Source: an uncultured Blastocatellia bacterium (GTDB taxonomy: Bacteria > Acidobacteriota > Blastocatellia > Pyrinomonadales > Pyrinomonadaceae). Taken from it: a stretch of 40,922 nt of DNA. How positions within the stretch are numbered: position 1 is the first letter of the stretch; every line of letters starts with the position of its first letter. Of the stretch, positions 1 through 7,240 are shown in pieces. Location: NCBI GenBank assembly GCA_946480785.1, contig CAMLLD010000059.1:1-40922 (forward strand). Direction: 5' to 3'. Below the pieces are notes generated by a model. The model saw nothing but the letters and a program-made list of their open reading frames with translations. It had not been told where the DNA came from and searched no databases. The position numbers and the translations under genes were made by a program.

Positions 1-2953
1 CGTTGCCGACAAGCGTCACCGGATACGTGTCGTTCACGGCGTCGGGTTTGACTTTGAAGCTGAAGACCGCGTCAGCAAGCATGTTGTCCGGCGGATCAGC
101 CGTGTCTGTGTCGGTAACCTTGGTCTTGTCCACCGTCACCGTGCAATTGCTGCCGGCGGGGAAACCTCCGGTCGGCGTCAATACGAGCGAAGTCACGTTG
201 TTCGCCGGCAAGGCCGGCGTAAACCCAACCGCGCTGCCGCAGTTGATCGTTACGCCGCCCGATGCGACGCTCACGCTTTCACTGAAGTTGATGGTGACGG
301 TCGCATTCTGCGCGACGTCCGTCAGGTTGTTGGTCGGACTCGTCGTCGTGACTGACGGCGCCTGATCGATCGTGAAGGTGGAGACAAAGTTCGCCGCCAT
401 GTTGTCCGGCGGATCGCCGCTGTCCTGGTCCGTTACCTGCGCCGCGAAGACAGTTAGCGTGACCACTTCACCGCTCACAAAATCAACAGTCGGATTGATC
501 GTGAACGTTGTTGGACCACCCGTCACAACCGTATCGGACACGTTGCGCGTACCGCTCGTCGCGCCGACGAGTGTGAACCAGTTGCCGGTGACGTTCACGG
601 GTTCGCTAAACGTGATGGTGACGTCAGTGTTACCCGCGATCTGCGTCGCGCCGTTAGTCGGCACCACAGTGGTGACGCTCGGCGCCTGATCCATCGTGAA
701 ACTGAAGACGAAGTTAGCCGCCATGTTGTCCGGCGGATCGTTCGTATCCTGATCCGTTACCTGCGCGGCGACAATCGTGACTGTGCAGGTCTCACCGGCC
801 GCGAAATCAACGTTGGGATTGATGTTGAAGGTAGTTGGACCACCGGTCACGACCGTGGCCGCAGGGTTGCGCGTGCCACTGGTCGGACAAACGATCGAAA
901 ACCAGTTGCCGGTGACGTTGACGGGTTCGCTGAACGTAACCGAGATGTCAGTGTTCGTAGCCTGGTTGGTGGCGCCGTTGGTCGGCGTCGTGCTGGTCAC
1001 GGTTGGCGCGGCATCGAGCGTCGTGAAACTGAAGACGAAGTTGGCCGCCATGTTGTCCGGCGGATCTCCGGTGTCCTGGTCCGAGATCTGAGCGGCAAAG
1101 ACTGTAACCGTGCAGGTCTCGTTGAAAGTGAAATCGGCGTTGGGATTGATCGTGAAAGTTGTTGGTCCACCCGTCACTACGGTGTCAGAGACGTTGCGCG
1201 TGCCCGTCGTCGGACAAACGATCTGGAACCAGTTGCCGGTAACGTTGACGGGCTCGCTAAACGTGATGCTGAGGTTCGAATTGAGCGCCACGCCCGTAGC
1301 GCCGTTAGTGGGCGTAGTCGCGGTAACCGATGGCGCCTGATCGATCGTGAAACTGAAGACGAAATTGGCCGCCATATTATCGGGCGGATCGTTCGCGTCC
1401 TGATCCGTCACCTGCGTGGCGAAGACCGTGACCGTGACCAACTCGCCGGCTGCGAAATCGACGTTCGGATTGATCGTGAAGGTCGTTGGTCCACCAGTCA
1501 CGACCGTATCCGATACGTTACGCGTGCCGCTGGTCGCGCCGACGATCTGGAACCAGTTGCCCGTGACGTTCACAGGCTCGCTGAACGTAATCGTGACGTT
1601 GCTGTTGCTGGCGATTCCCGTGGCCCCATTCGTTGGCGTGGTGGCATTGACGGTCGGCGCCGCCTCGGTGCTGAAACTGAAAACAAAATTGGCCGCCATG
1701 TTGTCCGGCGGATCGGCGGAGTCCTGATCTGTTACCTGGGCCGCGAAGACTGTGACGGTGCAGGTTTCGGCGGCGGCAAAATCGGAGTTGGGATTGATGG
1801 TGAAAGTTGTTGGTCCACCGGTTACCACCGTATCGCTGACGTTGCGCGTGCCGCTCGTGGTGCAAACAACCTGGAACCAGTTGCCCGTGACGTTGACAGG
1901 TTCGCTGAACGTGACGGTGATGTCGGTGTTTGTGGACTGATTAGCAGCACCGTTGGTCGGCGTGGTGCTCGAAACGGAAGGCGCGGCGTCTTGAGTGGCA
2001 AAACTAAAAACGAAATCCGCCGACATGTTGTCCGGCGGATCGTTGCTGTCCTGATCGGAGACCTGGGCGGCGAAGACGGTCACTGTGCAAGTCTCGTTCT
2101 GCACGAAGTCAGCGTTTGGATTGATCGTGAAAGTAGTTGGACCACCGGTTACCACCGTATCTGAGACGTTGCGCGTGCCGCTCGTGGTGCAAACAACCTG
2201 GAACCAGTTGCCGGTGACGTTAACGGGCTCACTGAACGTGACGGTGATGTTCGTGTTGAGCGCCTGGTTCGAAACGCCGTTCGTCGGCGTGGTAGCGGTG
2301 ACGCTCGGCGGCGCGTCGACAGTGATAGTGACCTGGGCCGTGTCGTTTGGTGTCAGGCCGTTGGTGACGGTGTAGTTGAAAGTGTCCGTGCCGGCAAAGC
2401 CGTTCGCAGGGGTATAGACGAAACTGCCGTCGGTATTGAGTGTGACCGTGCCGCCCTGGGCAGTGGCGCCACCGGCAATCGCGACGGCCGTTGGCGCAGG
2501 GACGCCCGTGTCATTCGCGAGCACGCCCGGCGCGGCGACGCTCAGCGGCGTGTTCTGGGCGGCATTGAAAGTGTCGGCGAAAGCGAGCGGAGAGACTTTT
2601 AGCGAACCACCCACCAGCGTGGTGTTTGCATCGATCGTGTCGGAGAAATTGACGCCGGTAGCATCGCTACCATTGTTGGTCACGTTGACGTCGTAAGTGA
2701 TCGTATCGCCGGGTTCGGCCTTGCCGTTCCCGTCGACGTCGGGGAAGGAATCAACCTTCGTGGCACTGATAGACGGCACGAGCGGCGCAGGCGCGGCCGG
2801 AGGCTCGGCGCTCTTCGGCGCTGTGGCGGCGCTGGTAGAGGAACTCGGTGAAGCCAATGATAGCGGAGCCAGTGGCCCCAGTATCAGCAGGGCAATGATC
2901 AAACAAGCGATTAGGGCGCTCGAAACGGTTGAGTGATCGGTGGTTGGTTTCAT
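1..2953 (-). CDS. Giant secreted Big_5 (SbsA Ig-like) repeat protein, C-terminus outside window
   Basis: This frame is open from an ATG at 2953 to the left edge (984 codons visible, no stop), so the protein is truncated by the window. A GAGGA about 7 nt upstream supports the start. The N-terminus is a signal peptide (hydrophobic SALIACLIIALLILGPL near residues 12-28). Next comes a DUF11-like domain (about 55-120, with the acidic loop DVDGNGKAEPGDT), then a cadherin/VCBS-like module (about 125-205, LANDTG and DGSFVYTPANGFAGTD). At least seven Big_5 Ig-like repeats of about 108 residues follow, each with FSEPVNVTGNWF and DPPDNM signatures, and a further domain starts at the edge. No enzyme motif is visible. 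The likely role is a cell-surface or secreted adhesive or structural protein. It lies downstream of the tail-collar operon but behind a terminator, so it is probably transcribed separately. Confidence 0.9.
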   Translation of the reverse strand, partial: MKPTTDHSTVSSALIACLIIALLILGPLAPLSLASPSSSTSAATAPKSAEPPAAPAPLVPSISATKVDSFPDVDGNGKAEPGDTITYDVNVTNNGSDATGVNFSDTIDANTTLVGGSLKVSPLAFADTFNAAQNTPLSVAAPGVLANDTGVPAPTAVAIAGGATAQGGTVTLNTDGSFVYTPANGFAGTDTFNYTVTNGLTPNDTAQVTITVDAPPSVTATTPTNGVSNQALNTNITVTFSEPVNVTGNWFQVVCTTSGTRNVSDTVVTGGPTTFTINPNADFVQNETCTVTVFAAQVSDQDSNDPPDNMSADFVFSFATQDAAPSVSSTTPTNGAANQSTNTDITVTFSEPVNVTGNWFQVVCTTSGTRNVSDTVVTGGPTTFTINPNSDFAAAETCTVTVFAAQVTDQDSADPPDNMAANFVFSFSTEAAPTVNATTPTNGATGIASNSNVTITFSEPVNVTGNWFQIVGATSGTRNVSDTVVTGGPTTFTINPNVDFAAGELVTVTVFATQVTDQDANDPPDNMAANFVFSFTIDQAPSVTATTPTNGATGVALNSNLSITFSEPVNVTGNWFQIVCPTTGTRNVSDTVVTGGPTTFTINPNADFTFNETCTVTVFAAQISDQDTGDPPDNMAANFVFSFTTLDAAPTVTSTTPTNGATNQATNTDISVTFSEPVNVTGNWFSIVCPTSGTRNPAATVVTGGPTTFNINPNVDFAAGETCTVTIVAAQVTDQDTNDPPDNMAANFVFSFTMDQAPSVTTVVPTNGATQIAGNTDVTITFSEPVNVTGNWFTLVGATSGTRNVSDTVVTGGPTTFTINPTVDFVSGEVVTLTVFAAQVTDQDSGDPPDNMAANFVSTFTIDQAPSVTTTSPTNNLTDVAQNATVTINFSESVSVASGGVTINCGSAVGFTPALPANNVTSLVLTPTGGFPAGSNCTVTVDKTKVTDTDTADPPDNMLADAVFSFKVKPDAVNDTYPVTLVGN
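57..2313 (-). repeat. Seven tandem Big_5-encoding repeats, period about 324 bp
   Basis: The DPPDNM-encoding sequence recurs on the plus strand at 80, 398, 722, 1049, 1373, 1697 and 2024, giving steps of 318, 324, 327, 324, 324 and 327 bp. Neighbouring units are very similar at DNA level; for example, about 1801-1925 and 2128-2252 are almost the same. All steps are multiples of three, so unit gain or loss would keep the frame. These are protein-domain repeats inside the coding region, not a CRISPR array. Confidence 0.92.
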
Positions 2954-3173
2954 CGGAGGTCCTCGGTTTAAAGAATTGAGTGTGCAGCGAAAAAGAAACG
3001 CACTGGTGCCAGTAGAGAGAGTTGATTAAGCAAGCCCGACGAGTGTTTTCTAAATGCGAACAAGGCAACGCAGGTTTGGTACGCGTTGCAAAAGAGCAGA
3101 CAAGTGTGACTTTATTGCAGGGGCGGACTCGGCGTCAACGTTTTTCTGCGCTGTTGAACCCGAAAAGCCCAAG

Positions 3174-3211
3174 AAAAAGAGGGTGACAGCGGGGTGTCAC
3201 CCTCTTTTTTT
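3174..3211. terminator. Bidirectional rho-independent terminator
   Basis: A perfect 12-bp stem (3177-3188 AAGAGGGTGACA with 3195-3206) closes a 6-nt loop, followed by a T run (3205-3211). On the minus strand the same hairpin is followed by TCTTTTTCT. It sits 28 nt after the stop of the last collar gene and upstream of the giant repeat gene, so it most likely ends the collar operon. The remaining bases of 2954-3238 hold no gene; they contain the leader of the giant gene. Confidence 0.85.
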
Positions 3212-3238
3212 GGTGTGTACTAAGTGCAACCGCTAACG

Positions 3239-3751
3239 TTACGGTCGTGCCGGGAAGATTCCCTGTAAGGCGATGCAGAAATTCAACGTCAAGTAAGGCT
3301 GCATATTGTTGTGGGGTAGACCGCCGCCCGCTGGTGCGATCATCTGGAAACCCATGTTCACTACATTGGCGACCGCCCCATACAACGCGTTGCCTCTGCC
3401 CGTGTACCGAGCTCCTGGCTGCGTGTTGTTGCCATCGTCGTTTGAGGTGTTCAGGGTATGTGAATGCACCGGCATTTCGGTTTGCAGCAGCGTTATGCTT
3501 TCCACACCGCTCATCTCACCGAGATCGCGCAGTGAAAGTCCTTGGCCTTGTCCCTGTTGCATTGGAACACTACCCTGCAAATCCGGTAACGCAAAGGTCG
3601 ATTTACCGTCCCCACCATACGTTGTGCCCAACAGGGAGAACAGGGCCGTATTTTGAGAAATCGGCAGCAACTGACCATCGCAAAAGGCCCACCCTTTTGG
3701 CGCGAAGTTAAACGGGAATATGCGAATTTCGGCTACGAATGGATCTGACAT
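3239..3751 (-). CDS. Tail-collar domain protein (microcystin-dependent protein type), copy 3
   Basis: A 170-residue protein of the phage tail collar family (PF07484 type). It begins with GEI-like AEIRIFPFNFAPKGWAFCDG, followed by LPISQN..LFSLLGTTYGGDG (about 28-49), a central PVHSH motif (about 94-98), and the family C-terminus QPYLTLNF.IALQGIFP. The start at 3751 is chosen because an excellent TAAGGAGG lies 6 nt upstream; an in-frame extension to 3814 would run into the preceding gene and lacks this site. It follows copy 2 by 11 nt, so the three collar genes are one operon. The family takes its fold from short tail fibre proteins, but free-standing bacterial copies have no settled function. 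No other virion genes are nearby. The C-terminal Cys in NFCIAL is unlike the other copies. Confidence 0.9.
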   Translation of the reverse strand: MSDPFVAEIRIFPFNFAPKGWAFCDGQLLPISQNTALFSLLGTTYGGDGKSTFALPDLQGSVPMQQGQGQGLSLRDLGEMSGVESITLLQTEMPVHSHTLNTSNDDGNNTQPGARYTGRGNALYGAVANVVNMGFQMIAPAGGGLPHNNMQPYLTLNFCIALQGIFPARP

Positions 3752-3762
3752 TCTTTTCCTCC

Positions 3763-4278
3763 TTAAGTCGGGCTCGGAAACACGCCAAAGAGCGAGATGA
3801 TGAAGTTGATACACAGAAACGGCTGGGTGTTCTCGTGCGGCTGGCTGCCACCTGCCGGTGCAATCGCCGAGGGACTCATCGGTACCGCATCAAGACTCTG
3901 GACATAGATGTCGCCCGCAGCCGTTGCCAGGCCGAAGTCTTTTGGATCTCTGCCGGTGGCCGCAGCCGTTGTTGCTATTAATGCGTGGTTGTGCACCGGT
4001 ATCTGCTGAACAGTAAGCGTCTCCTGCTCGGTCCCTGCCATTTCACCAATCTGATATGTACTTCCGTCCGGCCCCGTCCCCATGTGGATGGGGATGCGGC
4101 TCGCCAAGTTGGGGAGGTTAAAAGTCTCCTGACCGTCGCCGCCGTACGTGGTACCGATCAACTGAAAGAGCACGTCGTTTTCGGAAATAGGAAGTGTCTG
4201 ACCCTGGCAAAACATCCATCCGACCGGAGGAAAGTTGCCGGCAAACATTCGTATTTCTCCTACATAAGGTTCTGGCAT
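3763..4278 (-). CDS. Tail-collar domain protein (microcystin-dependent protein type), copy 2
   Basis: A 171-residue collar protein. It has YVGEIRMFAGNFPPVGWMFC at residues 5-24, LPISEN..LFQLIGTTYGGDG, the central QQIPVHNH motif, and a C-terminal GGSQPHENTQPFLCINF.ISLFGVFP block. It is the middle gene of the trio, 15 nt after copy 1 and 11 nt before copy 3. AAAGGAGA precedes the ATG. The three copies share ends but differ strongly in the middle (about residues 100-140). That is the pattern expected if the ends fold into a common trimeric scaffold and the middle carries specificity; this is inference. There is no signal peptide. Confidence 0.9.
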   Translation of the reverse strand: MPEPYVGEIRMFAGNFPPVGWMFCQGQTLPISENDVLFQLIGTTYGGDGQETFNLPNLASRIPIHMGTGPDGSTYQIGEMAGTEQETLTVQQIPVHNHALIATTAAATGRDPKDFGLATAAGDIYVQSLDAVPMSPSAIAPAGGSQPHENTQPFLCINFIISLFGVFPSPT

Positions 4279-4293
4279 TCCTTTTCTCCTTTC

Positions 4294-4794
4294 TTAGTTT
4301 TGCGATGGGAAGATGCCCTGGAGAGCGATAATGAAGTTCAGTACCAGGTACGGCATCATGTTGTTGTGGGGTTGACTACCGCCGGTATTACCGACGGCTT
4401 GAGCGCCCATGGGAACAAGCCCGGCGAACGCCGCGTAGGCGTTGAGTCCTGCCTGCGCATAGATGTTGTTAGTGGCGTCGTCTCCGGCGGCGGCATTGTT
4501 GGTTGCGTTCACTAAATGCAAGTGAGTCGGAAGTTGTTGGATATTGATCGTAACCGCGGTCGAGCCTGCGGCCTCGCCAAGCGTATGGCCGTTGCCCTCG
4601 TGAACCGGTGCCCGGCCGCGCAGGTTTGGCAAATTAAAAGTGGTCTGTCCGTTTCCACCGTAAGTGGTTCCGAGCAACGAGAACAGAGCCTGGTTTTGGT
4701 TAATCGGCAAGGACTGCCCGTTACAGAGCGCCCAGCCTTTGGGAGCGAAATTGAACGAAACAATCTTTATCTCACTCAGGAAGGGTTCCGACAT
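4294..4794 (-). CDS. Tail-collar domain protein (microcystin-dependent protein type), copy 1
   Basis: First gene of the collar operon, 166 residues. It has LSEIKIVSFNFAPKGWALCN near the N-terminus, LPINQNQALFSLLGTTYGGN, RGRAPVHEGNGHTLGE, QQLPTHLHLV, and the closing GGSQPHNNMMPYLVLNFIIA then LQGIFP. GAGGAG stands 6 nt before the ATG. The operon promoter should lie in 4795-4990, where no clear -35/-10 pair was found. Family knowledge gives a collar-like trimer; the biological role in bacteria is not established. Confidence 0.9.
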   Translation of the reverse strand: MSEPFLSEIKIVSFNFAPKGWALCNGQSLPINQNQALFSLLGTTYGGNGQTTFNLPNLRGRAPVHEGNGHTLGEAAGSTAVTINIQQLPTHLHLVNATNNAAAGDDATNNIYAQAGLNAYAAFAGLVPMGAQAVGNTGGSQPHNNMMPYLVLNFIIALQGIFPSQN

Positions 4795-5122
4795 ACTCTA
4801 CTCCTCACGTTTGAAGTTGGAATTCTGACGTCAATCGGCTGTTACAAAGACATGCTCGGGTTGGGAGTAATCTTTGGCTGGTCAGATTGAAGCTGTCCCC
4901 GTTTGAAGACTGACTCACTTACCCGTTGGAGAAGGACCTGTATTACTTACCCGTTCAGAAGGAACCTGCTTGATCTGCTGCTCGAGGGAACATGACTGAG
5001 TCAGAGCGACGGGATTCTAACCGCAAAGGCGCGGGATTACAAGAACTAAGCCCGTGCGTTTACGGCGTGGAAGAAACTTGTCAATGACACCTAAACTTGG
5101 GCATATTATTCGATATCCACTC
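4795..5122. other. Divergent intergenic region between collar operon and GNAT gene
   Basis: This 328-nt gap separates divergently transcribed genes and must hold both promoters. It contains an imperfect 24-nt direct repeat (4917-4968), an 8-bp palindrome TGACGTCA (4826-4833), and a 31-codon plus-strand reading frame (4992-5087). That frame begins with an ATG preceded by GAGGGAAC and ends in ATGA, overlapping a possible upstream start (5084) of the acetyltransferase. The small frame matches no family I know and may be noise. Confidence 0.6.
4917..4968. repeat. Pair of imperfect 24-nt direct repeats
   Basis: Two copies of the pattern ACTTACCCGTT..GAAGGA.CCTG start at 4917 and 4945, 28 bp apart, and differ at a few central positions. 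They lie about 120-175 bp upstream of the collar operon start and about 155-205 bp upstream of the acetyltransferase ATG. They could be operator half-sites or a relic of a local duplication. Confidence 0.5.
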
Positions 5123-5653
5123 ATGACCACTATTAACTCTGCTGAACAACCGAAAGTGACTCTGCGGCCCGTAACGACTACCGATGACAACTTCCTGCTG
5201 GACGTCTACACAAGCACACGGGCGGACGAGTTGGCCCAGGTCGAGTGGGCTCCAGGCCAAAAGGAGAGCTTCGTTCGCTGGCAGTTTGATTTGCAGCGAA
5301 AGGAGTACGACACACGTTTTCCCGGCGCGCGATATGACGTCGTCCTTGTTGACAATCGGCCGGCCGGCCGAATCTGGATCGGCGAAGACGATACGCAGAT
5401 ACGGCTGCTCGACATTGGCCTCTTGGAAGAATTTCAAAATCGCGGAGTGGGCACGATTCTGGTGAAGCAGTTGATCGCTGAAGCAGTGGCGAAAAACAAG
5501 CCCCTGCGGCATACCGTATTTGTGCTCAATAACAACGCTCAACGGTTCTATGAGCGATTAGGATTTGTCACGATCGAAGACCTAGGTGGTTACAAACACA
5601 TGGAATGGCGAGCTGCGGCTGGAACCAACGTCAACGATCCAGGAAGCGGTTGA
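5123..5653 (+). CDS. GNAT family N-acetyltransferase
   Basis: A 176-residue GNAT protein from the ATG at 5123. The domain begins at VTLRPVTTTDD (about 10). Motif A is LDIGLLEEFQNRGVG, with the acetyl-CoA pyrophosphate-binding Q-N-R-G-V-G signature, and motif B is NNNAQRFYERLGF. It should transfer an acetyl group from acetyl-CoA to an amine; the substrate is unknown. An earlier in-frame ATG (5084) has a better ribosome site (GGAAGA, 9 nt upstream), so the protein may be 13 residues longer. The gene diverges from the collar operon and converges on the DUF6916-like gene, whose 3' end it overlaps by 23 bp. Its position suggests a role in the collar island, for example modifying a collar protein; this is inference. 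Confidence 0.85.
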   Translation: MTTINSAEQPKVTLRPVTTTDDNFLLDVYTSTRADELAQVEWAPGQKESFVRWQFDLQRKEYDTRFPGARYDVVLVDNRPAGRIWIGEDDTQIRLLDIGLLEEFQNRGVGTILVKQLIAEAVAKNKPLRHTVFVLNNNAQRFYERLGFVTIEDLGGYKHMEWRAAAGTNVNDPGSG

Positions 5654-5939
5654 AGATTGCTTCGTATCTGTAACCTTTACCATCCAAACCAATCGGAACC
5701 AGGAAGATTTGCATCTCGCCCAAGTCAGTGTGGTGAAAGTCGTACGTTTGTTGCGGCAAGAACTGGTCCTGTCGCCCCCGAAAGAATGTTGAGAACCGCT
5801 CCATTCCTACTTGTTCGTTAGAGTCGTTCTTCCGAACAGCGACCTCCACTAGTTCCAATTCGACCGGTTCGCCTGATTCGACCTTCACAGTAAACTTTGT
5901 GTTGAGCTGCCGCGAGAAATTGTCTGCGCTATAGTCCAT
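5631..5939 (-). CDS. DUF6916-like small protein
   Basis: A 102-residue cytoplasmic protein with no signal peptide. The C-terminal segment MQIFLVPIGLDGKGYRYEAI followed by FN strongly resembles the ending of the DUF6916 family as I remember it. The N-terminal half (FSRQLNTKFTV.VESGEPVELELVEV) looks like a beta-rich fold. The ATG at 5939 has GAAGGTAG about 7 nt upstream. It converges with the acetyltransferase (23-bp overlap) and diverges from the oxygenase over 74 bp. Function is unknown. I recall DUF6916 proteins occurring beside tail-collar genes in other genomes, which would support a shared role, but this was not checked. Confidence 0.75.
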   Translation of the reverse strand: MDYSADNFSRQLNTKFTVKVESGEPVELELVEVAVRKNDSNEQVGMERFSTFFRGRQDQFLPQQTYDFHHTDLGEMQIFLVPIGLDGKGYRYEAIFNRFLDR

Positions 5940-6013
5940 TCTTTGCTACCTTCAACTTTAGTTTCGCGAAAGGTTAGAGGGAATGTGAGATTCACGCAAG
6001 TGGAGGGCGGCAA
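5940..6013. promoter_or_regulatory. Compact divergent promoter region with two palindromes
   Basis: Only 74 bp separate the start of the DUF6916-like gene (-) from the oxygenase (+). It holds a perfect 10-bp palindrome TTTCGCGAAA (5962-5971) and an inverted repeat GTGA-GAT-TCAC (5985-5995), both placed where a regulator could act on both genes. Clear -35/-10 pairs were not identified. Confidence 0.4.
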
Positions 6014-6622
6014 TTGAAGATTGGACCGGAACAACTCGTCGGCAGGTACGGTCTTCTCTTGACGCATAACTTTCTCGACGAGGCGATGTGTCGGAAGATA
6101 ATCGCGGCCACGCGCATCAGCGATGCTCGGGCAGCCACGATCCACGGCTATGGCGAACGTGCTCACGTCTCTGATGGAATTCGCAAAGCAACGCGTTTGC
6201 AATTGCCGTCCGTGACGACTGCCTACGTTAGCAACCGGCTGCTGGAACACAAGCGAACAATCGAACAGCACTTCTCGCTTTCGCTAAACGACTGCGAGAA
6301 TCCTCAATTTCTCCGCTATGACGTCGGAGATTTCTTCGTAGCCCACCAGGACGGAAACACTGGCTTGCTTCAACTTACAAGTGATGCTGAACGGAAAGTG
6401 TCGGTAGTCATATTTCTAAACAAGCAAAGCGAACAGGCCGATTCTGGAACCTACAGCGGCGGGTCACTGAAGTTTTCTGACTACTCGGCAAAGCCGCCGT
6501 ATGATGAATTTGAGTTGCCTGTGTCCCCCGGGATGTTAGTAGCCTTCCGTTCGGAGTTAACGCATGAAGTAACACCCATAACACGAGGACAACGCTATTC
6601 AATCGTGAGCTGGTATCGCTGA
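6014..6622 (+). CDS. 2-oxoglutarate/Fe(II)-dependent oxygenase, prolyl-4-hydroxylase-like
   Basis: A 202-residue cytoplasmic protein with the double-stranded beta-helix facial triad. The iron ligands are H111-x-D113 (in VGDFFVAHQDGN) and H184 (in SELTHEVTPI), and the 2-oxoglutarate-binding Arg is R194 (GQRYSIVSWY). The spacing and YDVGDFF context match the prolyl 4-hydroxylase/PKHD branch, which hydroxylates peptide side chains using O2 and 2-oxoglutarate. The start is a TTG with GGAGGG 6 nt upstream; no better ATG exists. Its 3' end overlaps the convergent phosphoribosyltransferase gene by 24 bp. Given the neighbourhood, a protein substrate such as a collar protein is possible but unproven. 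Confidence 0.87.
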   Translation: MKIGPEQLVGRYGLLLTHNFLDEAMCRKIIAATRISDARAATIHGYGERAHVSDGIRKATRLQLPSVTTAYVSNRLLEHKRTIEQHFSLSLNDCENPQFLRYDVGDFFVAHQDGNTGLLQLTSDAERKVSVVIFLNKQSEQADSGTYSGGSLKFSDYSAKPPYDEFELPVSPGMLVAFRSELTHEVTPITRGQRYSIVSWYR

Positions 6623-7207
6623 GAGCAACGCGCGGATCTGTTCGTCGCCTGGGCGGTTGAAGCTTTTATACCAGAGGCCCGTATGACCAAACTGATCGCA
6701 CCACTGCAGACATACAACCTTGTCCGCCACTGATTCGATACTCTCTTTCCTCGCCGCATCGGCAACCGGAACCGCTAGGGTGATCATTTGTGGTTGGAGC
6801 TTCCGCAAAGCCGTTACGGCTATTTGGATTGTCGACCCAGTATGGATTCCGTTATCGACCAGAATGATATTGCGGCCGGCCAGATTTTTTGCAGTTAAGT
6901 TGGCCCGCAAAAACTGAGAACGGCCGCAAAGGCCGTCTAGTGCTTCCTGCTTGAATTGTTCTTCTATTGACGATAGCGGCGTTGAATCCGATTCCACTAC
7001 GATCTGGCCGCCAACACTCACGGCACAGACGGGCCGGTTGTCGCGAATAAAAAGACGACGAATGATCAATAGCTCAAGCGGCGCTGCGAGACTCTCCGCG
7101 ATCGGAATCGCAACCGGGACGCCGCCGTTCGCAATCGCCAGCACTATAGGATTCGCGTTTCGATGGTTGGCTAAAGCAATGGCCAGCCGTCTCCCGGCGC
7201 TGTCCAA
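6599..7207 (-). CDS. Phosphoribosyltransferase-family protein with altered PRPP motif
   Basis: About 202 residues of the type I PRTase fold. It shows LAIANGGVPVAIPIAESLAA (about 23-42), the IIRRLFIR hood region, a flexible acidic segment, and the PRPP-binding loop IILVDNGIHTGST (about 114-126). In typical members the loop reads VDDG-ATGAT; here the second acidic residue is Asn118. The ending is family-like (VVCLQWCDQFGHTGLWYKSF). The earliest standard start is TTG at 7207, but it has no ribosome site, and the frame continues upstream with NNIYTD, resembling the usual family N-terminus. An ATC at 7219 lies 7 nt after GAGG, so a non-standard start or a 5' truncation is possible. This family is often of unknown substrate. 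Confidence 0.8.
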   Translation of the reverse strand: MDSAGRRLAIALANHRNANPIVLAIANGGVPVAIPIAESLAAPLELLIIRRLFIRDNRPVCAVSVGGQIVVESDSTPLSSIEEQFKQEALDGLCGRSQFLRANLTAKNLAGRNIILVDNGIHTGSTIQIAVTALRKLQPQMITLAVPVADAARKESIESVADKVVCLQWCDQFGHTGLWYKSFNRPGDEQIRALLSAIPAHD

Positions 7208-7240
7208 GTCGGTGTAGATGTTGTTGCCTCGGCAAAATTA

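Noticed and set aside
57..2313. CRISPR-like regular repeats
   Set aside because: The period of about 324 bp, full-length similarity and unbroken reading frame show protein-domain repeats.
3..2375. A row of plus-strand reading frames of about 80-120 codons across the left repeats
   Set aside because: They are the antisense of the Big_5 repeats; they recur with the same 324-bp period, while the minus strand gives a continuous protein with signal peptide and known domains.
2995..3025. TGGCAC box on the minus strand upstream of the left giant gene
   Set aside because: The matching TTGC at -12 is absent (the sequence reads CGTT), so it is not a credible sigma54 promoter.
3239..4794. Prophage or phage-tail remnant
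   Set aside because: Collar-domain genes alone do not make a prophage; there is no capsid, terminase, tail tube, integrase or attachment site nearby, and free-standing collar trios are known in bacteria.
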